Source: an uncultured Lachnoanaerobaculum sp. (GTDB lineage: Bacteria; Bacillota; Clostridia; Lachnospirales; Lachnospiraceae). From it: 64,000 bases of DNA. The notes under the pieces were generated by a model, which saw only the letters and a list, made by a program, of their open reading frames with translations, did not search any database and had not been told where the DNA came from. The translations under genes were made by a program, and so were the position numbers. The stretch lies in the NCBI RefSeq assembly GCF_938015485.1, contig NZ_CALLVU010000128.1, positions 28,165 through 92,164 on the forward strand, in the 5' to 3' direction. Shown here in pieces: positions 41,424 through 49,415 of the stretch. How positions within the stretch are numbered: the stretch's first letter is position 1; each line of letters starts with the position of its first letter.

Positions 41424-42074
41424 ATGAGAAAAGAACAGGTTCTTACAAGAATGAAAGAAGATTGTTTGGTTGCCGTTGTTCGTGCAAAGAACAAAGAGCA
41501 GGGTGAGAAGGTAATAGATGCTATAGTTGCAGGCGGCATCAACTTTATCGAGATTACAATGACTATGGATGAGGGAAATCCTGTAGAGTTCATACAGTTT
41601 ATGGCTGATAAGTACAGAAATAATGACAAGGTGGTTATCGGTGCAGGTACCGTGCTTGACCCTGAGACGGCAAGAGCGGTAATCCTTGCAGGTGCAAACT
41701 ATGTGGTAAGTCCGGGACTTAATGTGGAGACAATCAAGCTTTGCAACAGATACAGAGTTCCGATGCTTCCGGGTGTTATGTCACCTACAGAGGCTATTAC
41801 AGCACTTGAAGCAGGATGCGATATTATAAAGGTATTCCCGGGAAATGTGGTAGGACCGGGTGCCATCAGCTCATTTAAGGGACCTCTTCCACAGGGAGAC
41901 TTTATGCCAAGCGGCGGTGTGGATGTAGACAATGTAGACAAGTGGATTAAAGCAGGTGCTTGTGCTGTAGGTACAGGTTCATCACTTACAAAGGGCGCAA
42001 AAACAGGAGACTTTGCGGCGGTAACTGCAAAGGCAAGAGAGTTCGTAGAGGCTGTAGCGGCAGCAAGAAAATAG
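41424..42074 (+). CDS. kdgA: KDPG aldolase
   Basis: A 216 aa 2-keto-3-deoxy-6-phosphogluconate aldolase splitting KDPG to pyruvate and glyceraldehyde 3-phosphate. Motifs: LVAVVRAKN near residue 16 (start of the barrel), INFIEITMTM with the catalytic Glu near 46, IGAGTVLDPETA near 75, SPGLN near 100, MLPGVMSPTEA near 118, and the Schiff-base Lys in CDIIKVFPGN near 138, then PSGGVD. GGAGG sets the start at ATG 41424. It is the first gene of the kdgA-kdgK operon. Confidence 0.95.
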   Translation: MRKEQVLTRMKEDCLVAVVRAKNKEQGEKVIDAIVAGGINFIEITMTMDEGNPVEFIQFMADKYRNNDKVVIGAGTVLDPETARAVILAGANYVVSPGLNVETIKLCNRYRVPMLPGVMSPTEAITALEAGCDIIKVFPGNVVGPGAISSFKGPLPQGDFMPSGGVDVDNVDKWIKAGACAVGTGSSLTKGAKTGDFAAVTAKAREFVEAVAAARK

Positions 42075-42087
42075 TATTGGAGAAATT

Positions 42088-43119
42088 ATGGCAAAGATAG
42101 TTACAATGGGAGAGATAATGCTCAGATTATCAACTCCGAACAATGAGAAGTTTATTCAGGCGGATGAGTTCGATATCAACTATGGAGGCGGTGAGGCAAA
42201 TGTTGCGGTATCACTTGCAAACTACGGTCATGATGCGGATTTTGTAAGCGCGTTACCAAAGAATCCTATCGGTGATGCTGCTATTGCAACACTTCGCAAG
42301 TACAATGTAGGCACAAAGCATATTTCAAGAAGCGGTGAGAGAGTAGGTATCTATTTCCTTGAGACAGGTTCCGCTATGAGAGCTTCAAATGTAGTATATG
42401 ACAGAGCACATTCTTCTATCTCTACAGCCAAGGTTGATGAGTTTGACTTTGATGAGATCTTCAAAGATGCGGACTGGTTCCATTTTACAGGTATCACACC
42501 GGCAGTTTCAGACAGTGCCGCAGAGCTTACAGAGGCTGCTCTTAAGGCTGCCAAGAAGGCGGGAGTTACAGTATCTGTAGATCTTAACTTCAGAAAGAAA
42601 CTCTGGTCATCGGAGAAAGCAAAGAAAATAATGACAAATCTTATGCAGTATGTGGATGTATGTATCGGTAACGAAGAGGACGCCGAGAAGGTTCTCGGAT
42701 TCAAGCCGGGCAACACGGATGTTACGGCAGGAGAGCTTGAGCTTAGCGGCTATGTGGATATCTTCAATCAGATGTGTGATCAGTTTAAGTTCAAGTATGT
42801 TATAAGCTCACTTCGTGAAAGCTTCTCAGCTTCTAACAATGACTGGTCTGCTTGCATTATGGACGGAGCTACAAGAGAGTTCTATCACTCAAAGAAGTAC
42901 CATGTAACTCCGATAGTAGACAGAGTCGGCGGCGGTGACTCATTTGCAGCAGGTGTTATCTGCGGACTTTGCGATAAGAAGGACTTTAAGTCGGCACTTG
43001 AATTTGCCGTAGCGGCTTCAGCACTTAAGCATACAATACCGGGAGATTTCAACCTCGTAACAAGAGAAGATGTTGAGAGCCTTGCAGGCGGAGACGGCTC
43101 AGGCAGAGTGCAAAGATAA
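42088..43119 (+). CDS. kdgK: 2-keto-3-deoxygluconate kinase
   Basis: A 343 aa PfkB-family kinase that phosphorylates KDG to KDPG. Motifs: GEIMLRLSTPN at the N-terminus, the first PfkB signature YGGGEANVAVSLANYGHDADF near residue 32, and the second with the catalytic Asp, VDRVGGGDSFAAGVI near 282. KDG kinases of clostridia share the long insert near 205-235. It begins 13 bases after kdgA and completes the route from altronate to central metabolism. Confidence 0.9.
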   Translation: MAKIVTMGEIMLRLSTPNNEKFIQADEFDINYGGGEANVAVSLANYGHDADFVSALPKNPIGDAAIATLRKYNVGTKHISRSGERVGIYFLETGSAMRASNVVYDRAHSSISTAKVDEFDFDEIFKDADWFHFTGITPAVSDSAAELTEAALKAAKKAGVTVSVDLNFRKKLWSSEKAKKIMTNLMQYVDVCIGNEEDAEKVLGFKPGNTDVTAGELELSGYVDIFNQMCDQFKFKYVISSLRESFSASNNDWSACIMDGATREFYHSKKYHVTPIVDRVGGGDSFAAGVICGLCDKKDFKSALEFAVAASALKHTIPGDFNLVTREDVESLAGGDGSGRVQR

Positions 43120-43168
43120 AAACAAAATATGTATTTTCCTATATAAATATTTGTATTTACAAATTATG

Positions 43169-43203
43169 AATAGCATAGTACAATCAAACTATGCTATTTT
43201 TAT
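43169..43203 (+). terminator. terminator of kdgA-kdgK
   Basis: AATAGCATAGT, 8-base loop, ACTATGCTATT, then TTTATT: a perfect 11 bp stem. Confidence 0.9.
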
Positions 43204-43407
43204 TGATATAGTAATATAATGTTGCATATACCTCATAATTAAGGTTGAAGATTTAAAAATAGTATTCTATAGTTATAGGTTTTGTTATATTGGCATTGTA
43301 TGAATTCTATAGTAGTGATACATGATGATTACTATAATATTTTATACATAATATTCAATATATATTGTGCGTATTTAATATAAATATATTATGAGGAGAA
43401 CTATGAT

Positions 43408-43926
43408 ATGGAAAATTGGGTTACAGTGAATATTGAGGGAATGATATCCTTAATAAAGGAGTCCGTTGAAGAAGGTCATGAAGGCTCTGCTTTATTGTTT
43501 TTAGGAGAGCCTGGAATTGGAAAAGCAGAAGCAATAAAAGATTTGGCGACGGATATGGGAATTGGATTTAAGGAGATAAAGCTTGACACAATTGTTGATT
43601 CGGATATAAGAGGTATACCAATTAAAGAGACGCTAGACAATGGTGATAAGGTATCAAGTTATTCACAGAGTGATTTATTGCCACAAATTGATAGAGACGG
43701 AGAGGCTGGGATATTATTATTAAATAATATTACATCATGTAAAGATGAAGTTTGGCGTACAGCTCTTGCTTTTGCATATACTGGTAGATATATTAATACT
43801 TATAAATTACCTGAAAAATGGGTTGTTGTATATTTAGGAAACAGAGAAGAGGACGGTGTAGATTTTAAAAAAGAACCATGGTATAAGTTAATAAATAGGT
43901 GCTTTAGTCTTGTTGTAACTAAATAA
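43408..43926 (+). CDS. short MoxR-like AAA protein with a degenerate ATPase site
   Basis: A 172 aa protein that looks like the N-terminal AAA core of MoxR-type ATPases. The P-loop is FLGEPGIGKAEA near residue 31, with Ala where Thr or Ser normally follows Lys. The Walker B position reads ILLLNNIT near 98, lacking the usual D-E. LGNREEDGVDF near 143 is the sensor-1 style motif, and INRCFSL matches the family's LxxR end. The helical lid domain is missing. It may be a non-hydrolysing or decayed relative. GAGGAG precedes the ATG. The gene lies alone with AT-rich flanks, like transferred DNA. Confidence 0.6.
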   Translation: MENWVTVNIEGMISLIKESVEEGHEGSALLFLGEPGIGKAEAIKDLATDMGIGFKEIKLDTIVDSDIRGIPIKETLDNGDKVSSYSQSDLLPQIDRDGEAGILLLNNITSCKDEVWRTALAFAYTGRYINTYKLPEKWVVVYLGNREEDGVDFKKEPWYKLINRCFSLVVTK

Positions 43927-43982
43927 AAGTTATAGGTTTTTTAGATTTTGTTGGGGCTGTCGGGAAATTACAGCTATAAGAA

Positions 43983-44017
43983 AGGGTGGTGTGACTCATT
44001 TTGAGTCACACCACCCT
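43983..44017. terminator. perfect 16 bp hairpin
   Basis: AGGGTGGTGTGACTCA, loop TTT, then its exact complement. It lies between the MoxR-like gene and the convergent 71 aa gene. It lacks a T tract on the plus strand, so it could be a bidirectional terminator or a mobile-element relic. Confidence 0.6.
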
Positions 44018-44102
44018 AAGTTTATTGATAAAAAATATCCGAATGTATTTTATCAAATACTTTGCTGAAAAATTTGATTTTACGCTGTAAACTTATCATG
44101 TC

Positions 44103-44318
44103 TTATAATAGATTTATGAAATAAGAGGTGGAAAATGGGATTACATATAGGTTTCTATAGGCATCACCGGCTCTATCTAAAGCGATACTACCTCCTCCGC
44201 CAGGATAGGGCGTAAATCCTTTTGAAACAGAAATACTATCTGTAGAGGCATATACAGCCAATGGCTGTATTGTAAGTAATACAACCATTGTCATTCCAAC
44301 TATCTTTTTTATCATCAT
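44103..44318 (-). CDS. small secreted protein, probably truncated
   Basis: A 71 aa protein with a clear signal peptide (MKKIVGMTMVVLLTIQPLAVYA type, cut near residue 25) and a short mature part (STDSISVSKGFTPYPGGGGS and then unrelated residues). The start codon overlaps the stop of the transglutaminase-like gene by one base, implying coupling. The last ~15 residues may come from another sequence, because a plus-strand promoter-like TATAAT and a ribosome site with ATG lie just across the 3' end. No family is recognised. Confidence 0.55.
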   Translation of the reverse strand: MMIKKIVGMTMVVLLTIQPLAVYASTDSISVSKGFTPYPGGGGSIALDRAGDAYRNLYVIPFSTSYFINLL

Positions 44319-45241
44319 TAATTTCTAGCCCCTGTTATAGTACCAATGGTATCATCATGTATTTCTAGTAACTGAGTATAACCATATATTCCATTATTAA
44401 ATACCTCTTTTACTAACTCAATAGGATCAGTGTTTGTAAAGTATTTGTCAGCAGTGACAACACCAGTAGGATCAAAGAAAACCCTAACTCCATTAACATT
44501 TACAAAGTTAAAAGTATGCTCTTCGCTTAAAGAAACTCTAGCTACGCCCGGGTCTTGTAATCCAATGGAATCACAAAGGTATAAAGTAAGCAATGACATA
44601 TCAACACAGACACCTAATCCTTCATTTATATTCTGAATATGGGTTCTTGCAATCCCTCCTTTGCCAGAATAGTCATATTTCATATTTTCTTTTATCAACC
44701 TCATCACAGTTTGAAGTTTCTTATCTTCCGGTAAAGACTTCATTTCTTCTGTAACTAAAGAATTAGCTTTTGCTGAGACAACCTCTATAGTAGTTGCGGA
44801 AGCTGCTGATAAATCTCCATCAGATAAAAATGCATTTGGATTTACAGTAGAAGTGTACTTATATCCTTTACTCTCGCGTGTATACTCTGAAGTTCTATAA
44901 GGAGTTCCAGCTCTTCTAGCGAATTCACTCCAAGGCTTACAAAAAGATGGGTCAAGGTTATATGGGTGCAAATACCAATTTCCTGTCAATTCCCCTCTTT
45001 TCTCTTCTCGTATATGAAACTCTTTTGCAAAATCCGACTCTTTGTAATTACCAATAAAGTTCATATTTGTTGTATACTGTTGTATGAACTCCAATCCACC
45101 TGTAGTCTGTACAACATCTGCACCTGTCTGTTCTGATAAGAGAGTAGTGACTCTCTGTGAACCATTCGATGCCATAACCGGCATTGCACTGAGCAATGTT
45201 GCCGAAGTTACAATGCATAAAATCTTTCCTATTGATCTCAT
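44318..45241 (-). CDS. secreted transglutaminase-like protein
   Basis: A 307 aa exported protein: signal peptide ending PVMA-SNG near residue 25, a ~140 residue N-terminal part, then a transglutaminase-like core with Cys in NEGLGVCVDMSLLTLYLCD near 212, His in SLSEEHTFNFVNVNG near 243 and Asp in VFFDPTG near 259, the Cys-His-Asp triad in the right order. Such proteins crosslink or cleave peptides at the cell surface. It is linked by a 4-base overlap to the 47 aa gene upstream and by a 1-base overlap to the 71 aa gene downstream. Confidence 0.75.
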   Translation of the reverse strand: MRSIGKILCIVTSATLLSAMPVMASNGSQRVTTLLSEQTGADVVQTTGGLEFIQQYTTNMNFIGNYKESDFAKEFHIREEKRGELTGNWYLHPYNLDPSFCKPWSEFARRAGTPYRTSEYTRESKGYKYTSTVNPNAFLSDGDLSAASATTIEVVSAKANSLVTEEMKSLPEDKKLQTVMRLIKENMKYDYSGKGGIARTHIQNINEGLGVCVDMSLLTLYLCDSIGLQDPGVARVSLSEEHTFNFVNVNGVRVFFDPTGVVTADKYFTNTDPIELVKEVFNNGIYGYTQLLEIHDDTIGTITGARN

Positions 45242-45381
45242 AAATTCTTCTCCTTATCCGGTAATTTTTTTTGTATCTTATTTTTAATAGAAAGTTTATA
45301 GTTTCTATCAGTTACTTCAATATAGGCGCCAAGATGTGCTACTTTGCGTACATGGTTTGATATTACCCTAGTAATACCCAT
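45238..45381 (-). CDS. 47 aa basic protein, coupled to the transglutaminase-like gene
   Basis: An ATG at 45381 (minus strand) has AAAAAGGAGCAGTGAC in front, a good ribosome site, and the stop forms ATGA with the start of the next gene. The product (MGITRVISNHVRKVAHLGAY at its start, Lys-rich end) has no signal peptide and no recognised family. The ribosome site and coupling support translation; it may simply act as a leader for its neighbour. Confidence 0.5.
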   Translation of the reverse strand: MGITRVISNHVRKVAHLGAYIEVTDRNYKLSIKNKIQKKLPDKEKNL

Positions 45382-45395
45382 GTCACTGCTCCTTT

Positions 45396-45506
45396 TTAAC
45401 TAGGCTTCTCTATGAACTTAGTAACAGTATCACCGATCTTTACATCTATTAAAGTATCAATCCTGTACTCATTTCTGTATTTTAAATAAAACTGAATTAA
45501 AAAGGA
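45396..45506 (-). pseudogene. C-terminal remnant of an unknown gene
   Basis: A 36-codon open stretch on the minus strand ending 15 bases before the start of the 47 aa gene. It reads YRNEYRIDTLIDVKIGDTVT and then KFIEKPS, which looks like coding sequence, but it has no start codon. It is probably the end of a gene whose front has been lost. Confidence 0.4.
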
Positions 45507-45830
45507 TTATCCATTGAAAAATGTAAATACTAAATATACTATAAATACAATAAAATTTTGCCGTCTACAACAAAGCTCAGGGTTGTTAAAATCACGACCA
45601 CAAAATACTTTTAGTGTATTCTTCGTCTAAATTAGCAATAAGTAAAGGCATCATAATCCCTCTTATTCTGTAAAAATATTAAATCTATACCGTAGTCTAA
45701 CATACACTAATATTGAAAGCAATGCAAATATAGAAAATATGTTATTGTACACGGGTAGTATACTTCCCGTCACTTAATATATGTATATTGGTTCTAAACC
45801 TAATAGGAAAAAGAAAATTTGAAAAACCAT
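45507..45830. other. gene-free stretch upstream of adhE
   Basis: AT-rich sequence with no supported gene. It contains a 20-base near-palindrome at 45751-45770 (ACGGGTAGTATACTTCCCGT), which could be an operator or a short hairpin. Confidence 0.5.
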
Positions 45831-45831
45831 A

Positions 45832-45860
45832 TTGACAAAAAAATAACAATATAGTATTAT
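45832..45860 (+). promoter_or_regulatory. adhE: promoter of adhE
   Basis: TTGACA (45832-45837), 17 bases, TATTAT (45855-45860). The Rex-like site begins 8 bases downstream, over the expected start of transcription. Confidence 0.8.
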
Positions 45861-45867
45861 TTAACTA

Positions 45868-45883
45868 TGTTAAAAAAATAACG
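45868..45883 (+). promoter_or_regulatory. Rex-like operator of adhE
   Basis: TGTTAAAAAAATAACG, one base different from the site at 22859. Its place at +1 to +16 suits repression at a low NADH/NAD ratio. A further half-site (TAACAA) lies at 45844. Confidence 0.65.
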
Positions 45884-45911
45884 AAATATATTTTATTATG
45901 TCGGAGGAAAT

Positions 45912-48512
45912 ATGGCAGATAAGAATTTTATTGTGGATAATATCGACAATTTGAGTATCAAAATGAAAGAACTGAAAGAGGCTCAAAGAGAATTTGCGAC
46001 CTATTCTCAGGAACGGGTGGATAAAATATTCTATGAGGTGGCTATGGCTGCCAACAAAGCGAGATTTGAGCTTGCAAAGATGGCTGTAGAAGAGACGGGA
46101 ATGGGCGTCTTGGAGGATAAGGTTATCAAAAATCACTATGCGGCAGAGTATATCTACAACGCATATAAGGATACAAAGACCTGCGGTGTGATTGAAGAGG
46201 ACGATATATTCGGAATAAAGAAAATAGCAGAGCCTATAGGTGTTATAGCTGCCGTTATTCCTACTACAAATCCTACATCAACAGCTATATTCAAGATACT
46301 TTTGGCACTTAAGACAAGAAATGCCATCATCATAAGTCCGCACCCTAGAGCAAAGAACTGTACAAACTATACTGCAAAATTTCTTTTGGAAACGGCCGTA
46401 AAAGCAGGTGCACCAAAGAACATAATAGGTTGGATTGATGTACCTTCACTTGAACTTACAAACGAAGTAATGCATGAGGCTGATATCATACTTGCTACAG
46501 GCGGTCCGGGAATGGTTAAGTCCGCATACTCATCAGGAAAACCTGCAATAGGTGTAGGTGCCGGAAATACTCCTGTAATTATTGACGAAACGGCAGATAT
46601 AAAGATGGCTGTAAATTCAATAATACACTCAAAGACATTTGATAACGGAATGATTTGTGCTTCAGAGCAGTCTGTTACAGTAATGGAGAGCATATATAAC
46701 GAAGTAAAGAAAGAGTTCGCTTACAGAGGTTGTTATTTCCTAAAGAAGGATGAGCTTGATAAGGTCAGAAAGACTATAATAATAGGCGGCTCTTTGAATG
46801 CGAAGATAGTAGGACAGCCTGCATATAAGATTGCAGAGATGGCAGGAGTAAGCGTGCCTGAAAATACAAAGATTCTTATCGGTGAAGTTGAGTCTGTAGA
46901 TATAAGTGAAGAGTTTGCACATGAGAAGCTTTCACCTGTACTTGCAATGTATAAGGCAAAGACATTTAATGAAGCAGTTGCAAAGGCTGAAAGACTTGTT
47001 GCTGACGGCGGTTACGGTCATACATCAGGTATCTATATAGATGTTAATGAAAAAGAGAAGCTTAATATACATCAGAATGCAATGAAGACTTGCAGAATTC
47101 TTGTAAATACACCTGCATCACATGGCGGTCTCGGAGATTTGTATAACTTTAAGCTGACACCTTCACTTACACTTGGCTGCGGTTCATGGGGTGGAAACTC
47201 CGTTTCAGAGAATGTAGGCGTTAAGCATCTTATAAATATAAAAACTGTTGCACAAAGGAGAGAGAACATGTTGTGGCTTAGAACTCCTGAAAAGGTATAT
47301 TTCAAGAGAGGCTGTCTGCCTGTAGCACTTGATGAGCTTGGAAATGTAATGCATAAGAAGAGAGCGTTTATTGTAACGGATACATTCCTTTATAAGAACG
47401 GATATACGGATGTTATAACAAACAAGCTTGATGAGATGGGTATAAGATATTCATGTTTCTTTGATGTAACTCCGGACCCTACACTTCAGTGTGCAAGAGA
47501 AGGTGTGAAGGCGATGACAGCTTTTGAGCCTGATGTAATAATAGCGCTTGGTGGCGGTTCGGCTATGGATGCCGCAAAGATAATGTGGGTAATGTATGAG
47601 CATCCTGAAGTCAACTTTGAAGATATGGCAATGGACTTCATGGATATCAGAAAGAGGGTATATAAGTTCCCTAAGATGGGTGAGAAGGCATATTTTGTGG
47701 CAGTACCTACATCATCAGGTACAGGTAGTGAGGTAACACCTTTTGCTATCATTACAGATGCGGACACAGGAATAAAGTGGCCTATAGCTGACTATGAAAT
47801 CCTCCCGAATATGGCAATCGTTGATGTAAACAATATGATGGATCAGCCTAAGGGACTTACTGCGGCATCGGGAATTGACGTTCTTACCCATGCTCTTGAG
47901 GCATATGTATCAATAATGGCTACAGATTATACTGACGGACTTGCTCTAAGAGCGATGAAGCTTGTATTTGATTATCTACCTTCAGCATATGAAAACGGAA
48001 GTGCGGATCCGATTGCAAGAGAGAAGATGGCTGACGCTTCATGTCTTGCAGGTATGGCTTTTGCAAATGCATTCCTTGGAGTAAACCACTCAATGGCACA
48101 TAAGCTCGGTGCATTCCACCACATAGCACACGGACTTGCAAATGCGGTAATACTTACAAGGGTTATGAGATACAATGCATCTGATGTTCCTACAAAAATG
48201 GGTATCTTCCCGCAGTATGAATATCCTAAGGCAAAGGCAAGATATGTTGAGGCTGCAAAGTACTGTGGTGTAACCGGAAAGAATGATGACGAGATATTTG
48301 AAAACTTTATAAAGAAAATAGAAGAGTTGAAGAAATTTATAGGGGTTAAAGAGACAATAGCACTCTACGGAGTAGAAGAAAAATACTTCTTAGACACATT
48401 GGATGAGATGAGCGAGCAGGCATTCAACGATCAGTGTACTGCTGCAAATCCGAGATATCCGCTTATAAGCGAGATCAAAGAGCTGTATTTGGACGCTTAT
48501 TACGGCAGATAA
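45912..48512 (+). CDS. adhE: bifunctional acetaldehyde-CoA/alcohol dehydrogenase
   Basis: An 866 aa AdhE that converts acetyl-CoA to acetaldehyde and then ethanol, using two NADH. The N-terminal aldehyde dehydrogenase half (to about 420) has VIPTTNPTSTAIFK near 115 and the catalytic Cys in NGMICASEQSV near 245. The C-terminal iron alcohol dehydrogenase half has IALGGGSAMDAAKIMW near 545, Asp/His in TAASGIDVLTHALEAY near 655, GVNHSMAHKLG near 720 and HHIAHGLANA near 735. Full length. GGAGGAAAT precedes the ATG. The small kinase gene follows after 24 bases. Confidence 0.97.
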   Translation: MADKNFIVDNIDNLSIKMKELKEAQREFATYSQERVDKIFYEVAMAANKARFELAKMAVEETGMGVLEDKVIKNHYAAEYIYNAYKDTKTCGVIEEDDIFGIKKIAEPIGVIAAVIPTTNPTSTAIFKILLALKTRNAIIISPHPRAKNCTNYTAKFLLETAVKAGAPKNIIGWIDVPSLELTNEVMHEADIILATGGPGMVKSAYSSGKPAIGVGAGNTPVIIDETADIKMAVNSIIHSKTFDNGMICASEQSVTVMESIYNEVKKEFAYRGCYFLKKDELDKVRKTIIIGGSLNAKIVGQPAYKIAEMAGVSVPENTKILIGEVESVDISEEFAHEKLSPVLAMYKAKTFNEAVAKAERLVADGGYGHTSGIYIDVNEKEKLNIHQNAMKTCRILVNTPASHGGLGDLYNFKLTPSLTLGCGSWGGNSVSENVGVKHLINIKTVAQRRENMLWLRTPEKVYFKRGCLPVALDELGNVMHKKRAFIVTDTFLYKNGYTDVITNKLDEMGIRYSCFFDVTPDPTLQCAREGVKAMTAFEPDVIIALGGGSAMDAAKIMWVMYEHPEVNFEDMAMDFMDIRKRVYKFPKMGEKAYFVAVPTSSGTGSEVTPFAIITDADTGIKWPIADYEILPNMAIVDVNNMMDQPKGLTAASGIDVLTHALEAYVSIMATDYTDGLALRAMKLVFDYLPSAYENGSADPIAREKMADASCLAGMAFANAFLGVNHSMAHKLGAFHHIAHGLANAVILTRVMRYNASDVPTKMGIFPQYEYPKAKARYVEAAKYCGVTGKNDDEIFENFIKKIEELKKFIGVKETIALYGVEEKYFLDTLDEMSEQAFNDQCTAANPRYPLISEIKELYLDAYYGR

Positions 48513-48536
48513 TACCTATTGGAAAGGAGATTGATT

Positions 48537-49292
48537 ATGGATTTGACAAACAAAAAGCTTATTGTAGAGAGAAAGCATAAAAAAGTATATGAAACAAACG
48601 ACTGCATTATAAAGGCGTTCAGTAAAGAGCATCCAAAGTCTGATGTATTTAACGAGGCACTCAATCAGGCAAGAATAGAAGAGACGGGGCTTAATGTTCC
48701 GAAGGTGCTTGCCGTAGAGGCAATGGATGACGGATGGGCAATCATAATGTCAAAGAAAAACGGAAAGACATTGAAAGAGATTATGGAGTCCGACAAGGAC
48801 AATATAAGAAAGTATATGGATATGTTTGTGGATATTCAGCTTGATATAAACTCAAAGTCATCACCGCTTCTTAACAGAATGAACCTTAAATTCAGCAGAC
48901 AGATAAATGAGTTGAAGGAACTTAATGCAACCATAAGATATGAGCTTTTAACCAGACTTGACGGAATGAAAAAGCATACAAAGATTTGTCACGGAGATTT
49001 CAATCCAAGCAATGTGCTTGTGGGAGAAGACGGAGAGGTTTCAATAATCGACTGGTCTCACGCCACTCAGGGAAATGCGGCGGCTGATGCTGCAAATACC
49101 TACCTGCTCTTTGCACTTACAGATAAGAATCTTGCAGATATGTATATGGATATTTACTGTGAGAAATCAGACACTGCAAAGCAATACGTACAAAAGTGGC
49201 TTTCAATAGTTGCGGCACAGAGATTGTCCAAGCATATAGAGGACGAGAAAGAAATGCTGATGCAGTATATTGACGTGGTGGATTACTTATAG
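48537..49292 (+). CDS. APH-like phosphotransferase
   Basis: A 251 aa aminoglycoside/choline-kinase-fold protein. The catalytic loop ICHGDFNPSNVLV (near residue 155) has the HGD..N motif, and SIIDWSHATQGN near 177 has the metal Asp. The front lobe has AIIMSKKNGKTLKEIM. The family includes kinases of small molecules and many of unknown substrate. AAAGGAGATTG sets the start at ATG 48537. It lies 24 bases after adhE and could be cotranscribed, although no metabolic link to AdhE is known to me. Confidence 0.8.
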   Translation: MDLTNKKLIVERKHKKVYETNDCIIKAFSKEHPKSDVFNEALNQARIEETGLNVPKVLAVEAMDDGWAIIMSKKNGKTLKEIMESDKDNIRKYMDMFVDIQLDINSKSSPLLNRMNLKFSRQINELKELNATIRYELLTRLDGMKKHTKICHGDFNPSNVLVGEDGEVSIIDWSHATQGNAAADAANTYLLFALTDKNLADMYMDIYCEKSDTAKQYVQKWLSIVAAQRLSKHIEDEKEMLMQYIDVVDYL

Positions 49293-49321
49293 AAGAGGTT
49301 TTAGCGAGAACCTGATAAAAG

Positions 49322-49363
49322 AGGGATTGTATATGATTTTATAATTGTATACAATCCTTTTTT
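49322..49363 (+). terminator. terminator after adhE and the kinase gene
   Basis: GGATTGTATA pairs with TATACAATCC around a 15-17 base loop, then TTTTTT. Confidence 0.85.
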
Positions 49364-49415
49364 GTGCTATTATAGGTACTCATATAATGAAAGGAATAAA
49401 GGTAAAATATTTTAA

